A stretch of 64,000 nt of DNA, from contig CAZJSR010000001.1 in the NCBI GenBank assembly GCA_964548855.1, positions 1 to 64,000 of the forward strand, in the 5' to 3' direction. Source of the DNA: UBA3206 sp964548855. Lineage in GTDB: Bacteria; Bacillota_I; Bacilli_A; Acholeplasmatales; Anaeroplasmataceae. Positions 53,952 to 63,225 of the stretch are shown piece after piece. The position numbers and the translations under genes are program-made. The notes under the pieces are model-generated. The model was not told the origin of the DNA, ran no database searches, and saw nothing but the letters and a program-made list of their open reading frames with translations. Numbering within the stretch: position 1 is the stretch's first letter; each line of letters starts with the position of its first letter.

Positions 53952-54793
53952 TATTCTTCCACCTTAATTGTTATTCTTTTAGGATCTATTATATTTTCTT
54001 CTAATATAATATCTTTTATTCTTTTAGCGCTAATAGTTCCGCTTATTGGATTTTTAACACTCTCTATCTCACTAATTATTTGTGCATCTACGTCCTCACA
54101 TAATTCGAAACATAAATCAGTATTTAAAAGTTTACAATTTTTCATTTTTATATTTTGCATATAACACATACCTTGATTAGAATCAATTGTACAATTAACA
54201 AACACAACATTTTTAGAATTCCATCCTAAATATTCACCTATAATTAAAGAATCGTATACTATAACATTTTCACAATTCCAAAAAGAATCACGACTTGACA
54301 TTTTAGCATTATGAATCTCAATATTTTTAGCACCATCAAATGTATAATTTCCACTTATAACGAAATTATTAATTTTAATATTATTAGAATTCATTCCAAA
54401 ATAATCCCCACGACATCTAACATTATTTAGATTAACATTATCACAACTCCATAATGTTTCAAGTGCATTTGGTAAATCTACGTTATTTAAAGTGACATCT
54501 TTACATCTTCTAAATTGCTTAGGAGCTTCTATAAGGGAGTTTTCAACGGTAATATTATTTGTATACCAAACCCCGGATCTAGCCATTTCAAGCCATGTGG
54601 TATTATTTACATATATATCTTTTGAATACCAAAGTGGATATTTCCACTTAAATATTGAATCATAGATTTTTAGATTACTACACTCTTTAAGGGGAGACTC
54701 TCCATTTTGAAATGTTATATTAGTTAATTCTTTATCATGTATATTATAAAGGGCTCTTTCCCCTTCAAATGTTTTTTCTTTTATAATTTCCAT
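53951..54793 (-). CDS. DUF3737 beta-helix protein
   Basis: 280 residues made of about ten short repeats (NxxIxNxxx-aromatic-W/C) typical of a right-handed parallel beta-helix; for example NNITVENSLI, CDNVNLNNVRC, SNNIKINNFVI, CENVIVYDSLI, SKNVVFVNCTI. The ends (IIKEKTFEGERALY, SVKNPISGTI) match DUF3737. Function unknown. No signal peptide. It is translationally coupled to patB, and 21 bases downstream of the second mgtE gene, so it is likely co-transcribed with both. Confidence 0.8.
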   Translation of the reverse strand: MEIIKEKTFEGERALYNIHDKELTNITFQNGESPLKECSNLKIYDSIFKWKYPLWYSKDIYVNNTTWLEMARSGVWYTNNITVENSLIEAPKQFRRCKDVTLNNVDLPNALETLWSCDNVNLNNVRCRGDYFGMNSNNIKINNFVISGNYTFDGAKNIEIHNAKMSSRDSFWNCENVIVYDSLIIGEYLGWNSKNVVFVNCTIDSNQGMCYMQNIKMKNCKLLNTDLCFELCEDVDAQIISEIESVKNPISGTISAKRIKDIILEENIIDPKRITIKVEE

Positions 54794-54814
54794 ATTAAAA
54801 CCTCTTTGTAAATC

Positions 54815-56188
54815 TTAGTGTAAAAATAATGACGCAAGTCCATAATAGATAATAATAGATATAATATCATTTATTGTTGTTATAAAAGGTCCTGAGGCAA
54901 CTGCAGGATCTATATGCATCTTATGTAACAAAATCGGAAATACAGTGCCAATTAAATTACTAACTGTCATAGATACTAATAAACTACCTGATATAATACC
55001 TGATACTCTAATTACTGACATAATATCAAATCCTATATTAGGATCTACCACTTGTTTTCTAATTACTAAAAACAAAAAGACAACTATAAAGGCAAATAAA
55101 GAAATAATAAGCCCATTAACAAAACCTACTAATAATTCTTTTTTTATACCCTTTATAAGTTTATTTTTTGCATCACCTGAAGAAATATTCCTAATAGTAA
55201 CCGCAAGAGACTGAGTACCTGCATTTCCTGACATTCCTGAAATCGTAGATTGAAAAAATACTACAACAGGAAAAAGAATAATCACTTCTTCAAAAAGACC
55301 TGTTATATTTGACACTAATAAACCCAAGAATAGTAAAATAATAAGCCAAGGGATACGTTTTTTCACTGAAGTAAATATAGATTCATCTAGGTCTTCTACA
55401 TCATTTAAACCTCCTAGTTTTGCATAATCAATAACTAATTCTTCTTCTGTCGCATCAATTAAAATATCACTTGTAATAACTCCAACTATTTCATTAGATT
55501 TATTTAAAACAGGAATTGAATTTTCAGAATAATCTTTTAATTTATTAATGCATTCGCTCATTATTTCAGTATCATAAAATGATGGGTATGATGTCATTAT
55601 CAAATCGATTAAGGTGTCATTTTTTCTTGCGATGATTAAATCTCTAAAATCAATCGCACCATAATATTTATCATCCTCATCTACAACATAGATAGTAAAG
55701 ATATTATCATGTTCTCCAGCAAGTGATATCATTTTTGATGTCGCAGATGCGATAGTATCACTATTTCTTACAACAATATAGTTATCAGACATATATGATC
55801 CTATTTCATCTTCATTATAAGAATCTAGATGTAGGACTTCTTCTTTGGATTCTTCTTCCATCAAATTAATAATTTCTTCTTTATCTTCTAGGTCAAGTTC
55901 ATTTAATACATCTAGGGCATCATTGCTATCCATCTCTTGAATTATATCAGCCGCAACACTTGGTGTTACTTCTTCTATATAATCTTCTACATTTTCATAA
56001 TATGTGAATATATTCGCAAGTCTATCCTTACTTATTCTATCATAAGTCATTAATCTTTCTGTTTCAGTAAGTTGTTCTAAAACATCGGCTATATCACTAT
56101 CATGATAATTCTCAAGTTCTTTTGATAATTCTTCTTTAGGGATATCTGATAATATTAAATTTTTAAGTTCATTTATAAAATTTTTCAT
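54815..56188 (-). CDS. mgtE: Magnesium transporter MgtE, second copy
   Basis: 457 residues. Acidic N-domain (NYHDSDIADVLEQLTETERL), two CBS domains (about 130-250), plug helix and five membrane helices with MSGNAGTQSLAVTIRNISSG and the ion-path end HIDPAVASGPFITTINDI. MgtE is a Mg2+-gated Mg2+ channel. The ATG at 56188 is chosen over an upstream GTG because it lines up with the start of the adjacent copy. Part of its N-terminal region is almost identical at DNA level to the first copy. Confidence 0.92.
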   Translation of the reverse strand: MKNFINELKNLILSDIPKEELSKELENYHDSDIADVLEQLTETERLMTYDRISKDRLANIFTYYENVEDYIEEVTPSVAADIIQEMDSNDALDVLNELDLEDKEEIINLMEEESKEEVLHLDSYNEDEIGSYMSDNYIVVRNSDTIASATSKMISLAGEHDNIFTIYVVDEDDKYYGAIDFRDLIIARKNDTLIDLIMTSYPSFYDTEIMSECINKLKDYSENSIPVLNKSNEIVGVITSDILIDATEEELVIDYAKLGGLNDVEDLDESIFTSVKKRIPWLIILLFLGLLVSNITGLFEEVIILFPVVVFFQSTISGMSGNAGTQSLAVTIRNISSGDAKNKLIKGIKKELLVGFVNGLIISLFAFIVVFLFLVIRKQVVDPNIGFDIMSVIRVSGIISGSLLVSMTVSNLIGTVFPILLHKMHIDPAVASGPFITTINDIISIIIYYGLASLFLH

Positions 56189-56210
56189 TCTATCACTCAC
56201 CCCTCGTATT

Positions 56211-57593
56211 TTAGAAATACGCTATAAAAATAAGATATGTTAAACCATAATATATTATTATCGCGATAATATCATTTATTGTTGTTATAAAAGGTCCTGA
56301 GGCAACTGCAGGGTCTATATGTATTTTATTTAATAGAATTGGAAACATAGTACCAATTAAATTACTTAAAGTCATCGCAACTACTAAGCTTATAGAAACA
56401 ATTAATGACACCTTTATTACATCAGTAAAGATATATCCATTTCCACTTATAACTTCTTGTTTCTTTAGTGATAGTAATATCATTACTACAAAAAAAGATA
56501 TAACACCTAAAATAAGACCATTTATTATACCTATTCCTATTTCTTTTATAATGCTCTTAAGTATCTTCTTTCTAGATGCGCCACTTGATATATTTCTAAT
56601 CGTTACGGTTAGGGATTGTGTCCCACCATTTCCTGACATTCCTAATATTACACTTTGGAAGAATACAATAGATGGAATAGATGAAATCACGCCATCAAAA
56701 AGACCTAAAACCATAGATACAAAAAGACCTAATACTAATAAAATCGCAAGCCAAGGAATTCTTTTTTTTACAGATGAAAATACTTTTTCATCCATTTGTT
56801 CTTCTTCACTTAAACCGGCTAATTTAGCATAATCCTCTACTAATTCTTCTTCTGTCATTTCAATAACTGTATCACTAGTTATTACACCTAATATTTCATT
56901 TTTATCATTTAAAATAGGAATAGAATCCTCAGCATAATCCTTAAGTTTTTCGATACAGTCGCTAATTAATTCTTTATCGTAGAAAAAAGGATAAGATTCT
57001 ATGATTAAATCTTTAAAACTATCATTTTTTCTTGCGACAAATAAATCTTTAATATTAATCGCACCTCTATATTCATTATTATCATCTACAACATAAAGTG
57101 TATAAAGATTATCATGTTCTCCTGCTTTTTTTATTGTCTTAGATGTTGCGCTTAAAATAGTATCATTTATTGACAATACAATATAATTATCAGACATATA
57201 TGATCCTATTTCATCTTCATTATATGAATCTAGATGTAGGACTTCTTCTTTGGATTCTTCTTCCATCAAGTTAATAATTTCTTCTTTGTCTTCTAAGTCA
57301 AGTTCATTTAATACATCTAAGGCATCATTGCTATCCATCTCTTGAATTATATCAGCCGCAACGCTTGGAGTTACTTCTTCGATATAATCTTCTACATTTT
57401 CATAATATGCGAATATTTCGGATACTTTTTCTATTCCTAATTTATTATAAATATTTATTCTTTCAGTTTCTGTAAGTTGTTCTAAAACATCAGCTATATC
57501 ACTATCATGGTAGTCAGATAAATTATATAAAAGTTCATCTTTTGACATATCTGATAAAACAAGTTCTTTTATTTCTTGATATAATTTATTCAT
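56211..57593 (-). CDS. mgtE: Magnesium transporter MgtE, first copy
   Basis: 460 residues, same domain order as the next gene: N-domain, CBS pair, five membrane helices with MSGNGGTQSLTVTIRNISSG and HIDPAVASGPFITTINDI. The start follows AAAAGGAG, 24 bases after the stop of a 22-codon leader ORF. Two tandem copies may pair as a heterodimer, since MgtE works as a dimer. Confidence 0.92.
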   Translation of the reverse strand: MNKLYQEIKELVLSDMSKDELLYNLSDYHDSDIADVLEQLTETERINIYNKLGIEKVSEIFAYYENVEDYIEEVTPSVAADIIQEMDSNDALDVLNELDLEDKEEIINLMEEESKEEVLHLDSYNEDEIGSYMSDNYIVLSINDTILSATSKTIKKAGEHDNLYTLYVVDDNNEYRGAINIKDLFVARKNDSFKDLIIESYPFFYDKELISDCIEKLKDYAEDSIPILNDKNEILGVITSDTVIEMTEEELVEDYAKLAGLSEEEQMDEKVFSSVKKRIPWLAILLVLGLFVSMVLGLFDGVISSIPSIVFFQSVILGMSGNGGTQSLTVTIRNISSGASRKKILKSIIKEIGIGIINGLILGVISFFVVMILLSLKKQEVISGNGYIFTDVIKVSLIVSISLVVAMTLSNLIGTMFPILLNKIHIDPAVASGPFITTINDIIAIIIYYGLTYLIFIAYF

Positions 57594-57617
57594 GATATAA
57601 TCTCCTTTTTTTTAAAA

Positions 57618-57686
57618 TTAAAAGAGAATACCCGAGTGATAGGATGGATATTCTAAATCATTATAATTACTTATTATTTTCCCCAT
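57618..57686 (-). CDS. 22-residue leader peptide upstream of mgtE
   Basis: A short frame, MGKIISNYNDLEYPSYHSGI plus two residues, begins at ATG 57686 after AAGGAGTGATAAA, a ribosome site as good as that of any gene here. It ends 24 bases before mgtE, inside a hairpin (57626-57653). Its position suggests translation-coupled control of mgtE, in the style of the enteric mgtL leader, but the sequence is unrelated. Confidence 0.55.
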   Translation of the reverse strand: MGKIISNYNDLEYPSYHSGILF

Positions 57687-57728
57687 TTTATCACTCCTTA
57701 CTTTTTGTGTTTTTATTTATAAAAACAC
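57626..57728 (-). promoter_or_regulatory. Two hairpins in the mgtE leader
   Basis: Upstream hairpin GTGTTTTTAT/ATAAAAACAC (57707-57728) precedes the leader ORF. A second, GAATATCC/GGGTATTC (57626-57633/57646-57653, one G-U pair), overlaps its last codons and is followed by TCTTTTAATTTT, a weak terminator tail. I could not recognise a known Mg2+ riboswitch (M-box) in this region. Confidence 0.5.
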
Positions 57729-57744
57729 ATCTAATCATAATATA

Positions 57745-57773
57745 ATTATATTATTTTCTATAAATTAATACAA
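57745..57773 (-). promoter_or_regulatory. Promoter of the mgtE-mgtE-DUF3737-patB operon
   Basis: TTGTAT (57768-57773), 17-base spacer, TATAAT (57745-57750). A PhoP-box-like pair TAAACA-N5-TTTACA (57799-57815) lies upstream, sharing 22 identical bases with the Na/Pi symporter promoter. Confidence 0.65.
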
Positions 57774-57811
57774 GATAAAAGCGTTTCAAGATTAAACTTG
57801 TAAAAAAAATG

Positions 57812-57840
57812 TTTACATATATTAAATAATATACTATAAT
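57812..57840 (+). promoter_or_regulatory. Promoter of the DegV gene
   Basis: TTTACA (57812-57817), 17-base spacer, perfect TATAAT (57835-57840), divergent from the mgtE promoter. Confidence 0.75.
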
Positions 57841-57872
57841 AAGGGATATTATGAAGAAACAAGAGGGTTTAT

Positions 57873-58760
57873 ATGAGAAAAGTACAAATTATTACAGATT
57901 CTACATCTGATTTAGTATTAGATGATAGAGAAAAATACAATATTGAATACCTAAAGATGGGATTTAATATTAACAATACTGAATACGAAGCTAACCTTGA
58001 TTGGAATCAAATTTCTCCACAAGAATATTATTCATTAATGAAAAAAGGAAATAGAGCTACTACTAGTTTAATAAAAACTGAAGAAATTGAAAATAAATTT
58101 AAAAAAGCATTAGATAATAATTTAGATGTATTATATCTTGCAGTATCATCTAAATTATCTGGTTCAATAAATTACGCTTCTATATTATCTCTAGATATGT
58201 TATCAAATTATCCAGATAGAAAAATAGTATGTTATGATACACTTAGAAGTACATATGCTGAAGGTATGATCGCAATAGATTGTGCAAAAATGGCAAATGA
58301 AGGAGCTTCTTTAGAAGAAATTATAAATTATTTAGATAATAATAAACTTAAATATCAAACATACGCAACTGTAGGAAGCCTTGAATGGCTAAAACTTGCA
58401 GGTCGAGTAAAAGCTTCAAATGCATTTTTCGGTAATTTACTTGGTGTAAAACCTATTATTTTAGGTGATGCTATTGGAAATAATAACGCAATAAAAAAAA
58501 TAAGAGGAAGAAAAGCTAGTTTACTTGAACTTGTTTCTCTTTGTAAGGAACAAATAATTGATCCTGAAAATCAAATAATTTACCTAGAACATGCAGACTC
58601 TATTGAGGATGCGAATTTCTTAAAAGATGAATTAATAAAAACAATAAATCCCAAAGAGGTAAGAGTATCTATGCTAGGCCCAATCATTGGCGCAACAACT
58701 GGTCCTGATACTGTGATGATTTCTTTTTATGGTAAAGAAGTAACAATTACATCAGAATAA
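57873..58760 (+). CDS. DegV family fatty-acid-binding protein
   Basis: 295 residues: IITDSTSDLV start, SLIKTEEI, AVSSKLSGSINYA, YDTLRSTYAEGMI and SMLGPIIGATTGPDTVMISFYG at the C-terminus. The family (FakB-like) binds a single fatty acid and presents it to the kinase FakA for phosphorylation and entry into phospholipids; FakA is not in the window. It stands alone with its own promoter and terminator; start after AAGAGGG. Confidence 0.9.
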   Translation: MRKVQIITDSTSDLVLDDREKYNIEYLKMGFNINNTEYEANLDWNQISPQEYYSLMKKGNRATTSLIKTEEIENKFKKALDNNLDVLYLAVSSKLSGSINYASILSLDMLSNYPDRKIVCYDTLRSTYAEGMIAIDCAKMANEGASLEEIINYLDNNKLKYQTYATVGSLEWLKLAGRVKASNAFFGNLLGVKPIILGDAIGNNNAIKKIRGRKASLLELVSLCKEQIIDPENQIIYLEHADSIEDANFLKDELIKTINPKEVRVSMLGPIIGATTGPDTVMISFYGKEVTITSE

Positions 58761-58762
58761 AA

Positions 58763-58806
58763 AAATAAGATGTTATAGTATGAAATTCATACATAACATC
58801 TTATTT
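58763..58806. terminator. Long bidirectional terminator between DegV gene and thrS
   Basis: A 21-pair stem with a single-base bulge (58763-58806), with A-run and T-run flanks, ends both the DegV gene and thrS. Confidence 0.9.
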
Positions 58807-58808
58807 TT

Positions 58809-60713
58809 TTACTTTAAATTTTTATTACAGTCTTCAATTATCTTTACAAAGTCTTCAATAGAAACCGTGATTTGTTCTTGAGTACCATGCATACGGTATG
58901 TAACAGTATTATTTTCTATCTCATTATCTCCTATTACTAATGTATATGGAATCTTAGTAGTTTGTGCTTCACGAATCTTATATCCTAATTTTTCTTCACG
59001 ATAATCTGTTTCATATCTTATATCTGACTTATTAAATATTTGTGCTAATTTATTACAATAATCACTATGACGTTCTAAAGAAACTGGAATAATCTTAACT
59101 TGAACAGGTGTTAACCATGTTGGGAATAATCCTGCATAATTTTCAGTTATAATTCCAATAAATCTTTCAAGAGAACCAAAACAAGCTCTATGAATCATTA
59201 CAGGCGTTTTCTTAGTTCCGTCTTCATTAATATATGTACAATTAAATCTACCAGGAAGTTGCATATCCAATTGAACTGTTCCACATTGCCAAATACGGTT
59301 CATTGAGTCTCTTAATTTAAAATCTAATTTAGGACCATAGAATGCTCCATCACCAGGATTAATCTTAAAGTTATGTCCTGTCGCAAGACATGCTTTTTCA
59401 AGAGCTGCTTCAGCCTCATTCCATACTTCAATATCTCCGATATAATTATCTTCAGGTCTTGTTGATAATTCGATTGAATAATCAAGTCCAAATACACTAT
59501 AAACATAGTCATAAAGTTCTAATATACGTGCAACTTCTTCTCCTACTTGGTCTTCACGTAGTAAAATATGAGCATCATCTTGAGTAAATCCTCTTACTCT
59601 AAATAAACCATTTAAAGCACCAGATGCTTCATAACGATGAACATTACCTAATTCTGAATAACGAAGTGGTAGGTCTTTATAAGAATGTAGATCATTCTTA
59701 TAAACTAAGATAGCACCTGGACAATTCATAGGTTTAACAGCATATGTACCATCTTCTACATCAATAGTAAACATATCTTCTTTATAATGATCCCAATGTC
59801 CTGAAGTTTCCCATAATTCTCTATTAAGCATTATTGGAGTATTAATTGTTTGATATCCTCTTTCCTTATGAAGTTTTAGCCAGAAATTCTCTAAATTACG
59901 ACGTAATTGATATCCTTTTGGTAACCAGAATGGCAATCCAGGACCATATTCACTTAAGAAGAATAGACCAAGTTCTTTTCCTAATTTTCTATGATCTCTT
60001 TTCTTTCTTTCTTCTATATTAAATAAATGTTTTTCTAAATCTTCTTTTGTAAACCATGATGTTCCATAAATACGTGTTAACATCTTATTATCGCTATTTC
60101 CACGCCAATAAGCTCCAGCGATATTTAATAATTTAAAGTTCTTAATTACACTTGTAGATATAACATGAGGTCCTCTACAAACTTCTTTATGTTCTCCTTG
60201 TTCATAAATATTAACTAAATCATCTTCAATGGCTAAAGTAAGTTCTTTCTTATATTCGTCATCTTTAAATAATTCTAAAGCCTCTTCTTTTGTAGCCTTA
60301 TAATGAGTTATTTTTAAATTTTCTTTAGAAATTTTTTTCATTTCTTCTTCAATTTTTGGTAAATCTTCTGGTTTTAATGTATATCCATTTAAATCAAAAT
60401 CATAGTAAAATCCTTCTTCAATATCAGGACCTACTCCAAACTTTGTTCCCTTAAATAATCTACCAACTGCTTGAGCTAACAAGTGAGCTGTAGAGTGATT
60501 TAAAACCTCAAATGCTTCTTTAGAATCTATTGTTATAAGTTCTAGCGCTGCATCCTCATTAATAGGGTCGCATAAATTAATAAGTTCATTATTTACTCTT
60601 GCGACTACACATTTTTTTGCTAGTGATGGTGATATTTCTTTAGCAATTTCAATTGGCATTATACCTTCACTAAATTCCTTAATACTACCATCTTTAAAAG
60701 TAATCTTAATCAT
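58809..60713 (-). CDS. thrS: Threonyl-tRNA synthetase
   Basis: 634 residues. TGS domain (1-60), SAD editing domain (HSTAHLLAQAVGRLF; HKEVCRGPHV), class II core (motif 2 YSELGNVHRYEASGALNGLFRVRGFTQDDAHIL, zinc site with Cys in MNCPGA) and anticodon-binding domain. All family parts are present at normal length. Expression is under T-box control. Confidence 0.98.
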   Translation of the reverse strand: MIKITFKDGSIKEFSEGIMPIEIAKEISPSLAKKCVVARVNNELINLCDPINEDAALELITIDSKEAFEVLNHSTAHLLAQAVGRLFKGTKFGVGPDIEEGFYYDFDLNGYTLKPEDLPKIEEEMKKISKENLKITHYKATKEEALELFKDDEYKKELTLAIEDDLVNIYEQGEHKEVCRGPHVISTSVIKNFKLLNIAGAYWRGNSDNKMLTRIYGTSWFTKEDLEKHLFNIEERKKRDHRKLGKELGLFFLSEYGPGLPFWLPKGYQLRRNLENFWLKLHKERGYQTINTPIMLNRELWETSGHWDHYKEDMFTIDVEDGTYAVKPMNCPGAILVYKNDLHSYKDLPLRYSELGNVHRYEASGALNGLFRVRGFTQDDAHILLREDQVGEEVARILELYDYVYSVFGLDYSIELSTRPEDNYIGDIEVWNEAEAALEKACLATGHNFKINPGDGAFYGPKLDFKLRDSMNRIWQCGTVQLDMQLPGRFNCTYINEDGTKKTPVMIHRACFGSLERFIGIITENYAGLFPTWLTPVQVKIIPVSLERHSDYCNKLAQIFNKSDIRYETDYREEKLGYKIREAQTTKIPYTLVIGDNEIENNTVTYRMHGTQEQITVSIEDFVKIIEDCNKNLK

Positions 60714-60956
60714 TTACAATTCCTCCATTAAAATAAAAAAAGTCCCTAGAAAAATCTAAGGACGTTCTAACCGTGGTACCACCTTAATTCTAGGTATAAA
60801 TACCTAGCACTCATTCATACTCTTAACGCGAGTAATTCGAAATAGCATTTCCTCTACTTATCTCCAAAGGTAGTAATATATAGGTTATATTAATACTTTC
60901 ACCATCCGTATTATCTCTAAAAAATAATTCTATATATATTGTCCTTCATCAACGAT
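60714..60956 (-). promoter_or_regulatory. T-box leader of thrS
   Basis: The minus strand carries the T-box core AAGGTGGTACCACGG (60771-60785). A terminator follows, GTCCTTAGA/TCTAGGGAC (60742-60763) with a seven-T run, so uncharged tRNA-Thr would favour an antiterminator and thrS expression. Stem I arms AATATATAG/CTATATATT and AAGG/CCTT are visible; between them on the 3' side is ACT-A (60871-60874), a Thr codon followed by A, the likely specifier. Confidence 0.92.
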
Positions 60957-60962
60957 ATCTTA

Positions 60963-60991
60963 ATTATATACTAATTAATTATATTTTTCAA
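60963..60991 (-). promoter_or_regulatory. Promoter of thrS
   Basis: TTGAAA (60986-60991), 17-base spacer, TATAAT (60963-60968). The -35 box overlaps the end of the upstream ABC gene. Confidence 0.7.
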
Positions 60992-63225
60992 TATTTCTTT
61001 TTTAATTCACGATTAATAGGTGCATATATAACAATTATATTAAATATTAAATTTATGATATTTAATAAGAAATATACTATGGCTAATGAAATAAACAATC
61101 CATTGAAGATATAATTATATAATCTAAAAATAACAAATATTATATATAACACTACTTGCGGTATAATATAATACAATAATATCTTATTAAATTCAATTAC
61201 GCTATACAATAATAATTCTTTTTCTCCTACTCCTAGTAATCTCATAGAAATGAATTTCTTTTTATTTTGATATATATTATAAATAATTAAAACTGTTATA
61301 CTAAGCAAAACCGCAGAAAGCACTGAATATAACACTACTTCTAATGCAACATTATTTGTTTTTATACCTTCGTTATACTCAATAACACTTATAACCCTAT
61401 AATCCTTTAAATCATCTAGATTGTATACAAAAAAGCGATAATATGGATCATTATTTAATTTTAGATACCCTAAATCACTAACAAAAACTAAAGGATAACT
61501 TATAAAATCAATATCATAATCTAGTCTATAATATCCTGAAACCTCAAATGTATCTAAAAAATTAAAATTCAAAAATTCACTATCTACACCTTCAAAATAA
61601 TACGGTAATAAAATTTCATTTGACTTAGATGGTCTCCTACCAGATACAATTTCAATGTTATCATCATTTGATGTAATTATTAAATTAGCTTGATTTAAAG
61701 AACCTCTAGAATTACCTCTACACCATAATTTAAATTTATTATAATCAGCTTCAGATTCAAATACAATATCTCTTTCGCTAATAGGATTTGTGATTCCGCC
61801 AATTACGTTAAAATCATGATTATTTCCTAAAAATAAATTAGTATAAACATTCATTTTATCATTTACTACATCTTTTGTTTGGGTTAATTTAAAATCATAA
61901 GATTCTTTTTTATAATATTTATAATAATTTGAATATGCTCTATAATATAAGCTACTATTTTTTATAAAGTTAAAATAAATATCTTTATAAACATACACAC
62001 CACAAAAATTACAATTTGATATTCCTTTAATTTTAAAATCACAGTGATATAAATCAATACTCATATTATTTATTAAATAATCATAATTCATATTCTTATA
62101 ACCATAGTATGTTAACTTATTAATAATCATATCCGCAAGATATTTATCAATAATTATTTCATCATAATTAGATATAACGTCCCCACAAATCAAATTATAA
62201 TTTAAATCTTCTACATATAACTCATAACAAATGTAATTTTTTACTTCTTCGTTGATATTTAGCTTAAACAGACTACCATATTTAATATATGTTTCACTTA
62301 AATATTTAGGTCCTAAAGATATAGTTCCACCATTTTCGTAAATATCCTCATAAATTCCAAATGTTCCGTTTATAATCTCTCCATTGTCATTAACCAAATA
62401 TGAAATATTATCATCATATGAATAATCTCTATCTTCATGTATGGCAAAGCCTATAAAAAAGGAAATAACAAAAACGAACAATGAAGTAAGTAATAATATA
62501 TATTTAAAAGCTTTAAAAATTAATTTCGTATTAATTATACTTTTTTTATTTCCATTTAAAACTTCATAATTATTTGAAGATGAAATTTTTTTATGACAAA
62601 TAGCTTTTCTATCTTTAATCTCTATAACTAAGTCAGCATATGAATCTAAAATATCTTTATCATGAGATGAAATAATAACCAAGTTATCTTTAGAATATTT
62701 CTTTAATATATCTAAAATTAAAAATTTATTAATTTTATCAAGAGCACTTATAACCTCGTCACATATTAAAACTTTCGGTTCTCTAACTAAAGCTATCGCA
62801 AGACCTAATCGCTGCATCTCACCGCCAGATAATAATCCAGCATAGGAATTCTTATATTTTGATAATTGAACAAATTCTAAGTATTTTTTTATTCTATGAT
62901 CTTGATTGTCAACTATATTTGCTGAATCTAATGACATTTTTAAACATTCATAACATGTTAAGTTATTAACTATATTTAAATTTTGAGAAACTATCCCATA
63001 AACATTCTTTCTAAGATAAATTTTATTATCTTTCACTTCATTTCCGTTATATAAAATAGAACCATTATAATTAAGAAATCCCGATAAACAACTTAACAAA
63101 GTGGTTTTACCACTTCCACTTTCACCAATTATAAAAGACATTCCATTATCTAAAAAATCTAAATTAATATCTTCTAATATCTTATTATTCTTAATAGTTA
63201 AATTTAAATTTCTTATTTCAATCAT
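60988..63225 (-). CDS. ABC transporter ATPase fused to FtsX/MacB-like permease
   Basis: 745 residues. The N-terminal ATPase (about 1-215) has Walker A GESGSGKTT, signature LSGGEMQRLGLA, Walker B VLICDEVISALD and HDKD. A membrane helix (about 235-260), a large extracytoplasmic domain (about 265-600) and three C-terminal helices follow. This is the MacB topology with its ATPase at the front. Members act as mechanotransmitters or expel peptides and antibiotics. Start at ATG 63225 after GAGGTAT. It overlaps the preceding permease gene by 8 bases, with which it probably forms a complex. Less conserved and very AT-rich; function unproven. Confidence 0.8.
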   Translation of the reverse strand: MIEIRNLNLTIKNNKILEDINLDFLDNGMSFIIGESGSGKTTLLSCLSGFLNYNGSILYNGNEVKDNKIYLRKNVYGIVSQNLNIVNNLTCYECLKMSLDSANIVDNQDHRIKKYLEFVQLSKYKNSYAGLLSGGEMQRLGLAIALVREPKVLICDEVISALDKINKFLILDILKKYSKDNLVIISSHDKDILDSYADLVIEIKDRKAICHKKISSSNNYEVLNGNKKSIINTKLIFKAFKYILLLTSLFVFVISFFIGFAIHEDRDYSYDDNISYLVNDNGEIINGTFGIYEDIYENGGTISLGPKYLSETYIKYGSLFKLNINEEVKNYICYELYVEDLNYNLICGDVISNYDEIIIDKYLADMIINKLTYYGYKNMNYDYLINNMSIDLYHCDFKIKGISNCNFCGVYVYKDIYFNFIKNSSLYYRAYSNYYKYYKKESYDFKLTQTKDVVNDKMNVYTNLFLGNNHDFNVIGGITNPISERDIVFESEADYNKFKLWCRGNSRGSLNQANLIITSNDDNIEIVSGRRPSKSNEILLPYYFEGVDSEFLNFNFLDTFEVSGYYRLDYDIDFISYPLVFVSDLGYLKLNNDPYYRFFVYNLDDLKDYRVISVIEYNEGIKTNNVALEVVLYSVLSAVLLSITVLIIYNIYQNKKKFISMRLLGVGEKELLLYSVIEFNKILLYYIIPQVVLYIIFVIFRLYNYIFNGLFISLAIVYFLLNIINLIFNIIVIYAPINRELKKKY

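Noticed and set aside
57594..57750. An M-box (Mg2+) riboswitch upstream of mgtE
   Set aside because: The leader is short and AT-rich, and I could not find the conserved core; the visible elements are a short ORF and two simple hairpins.
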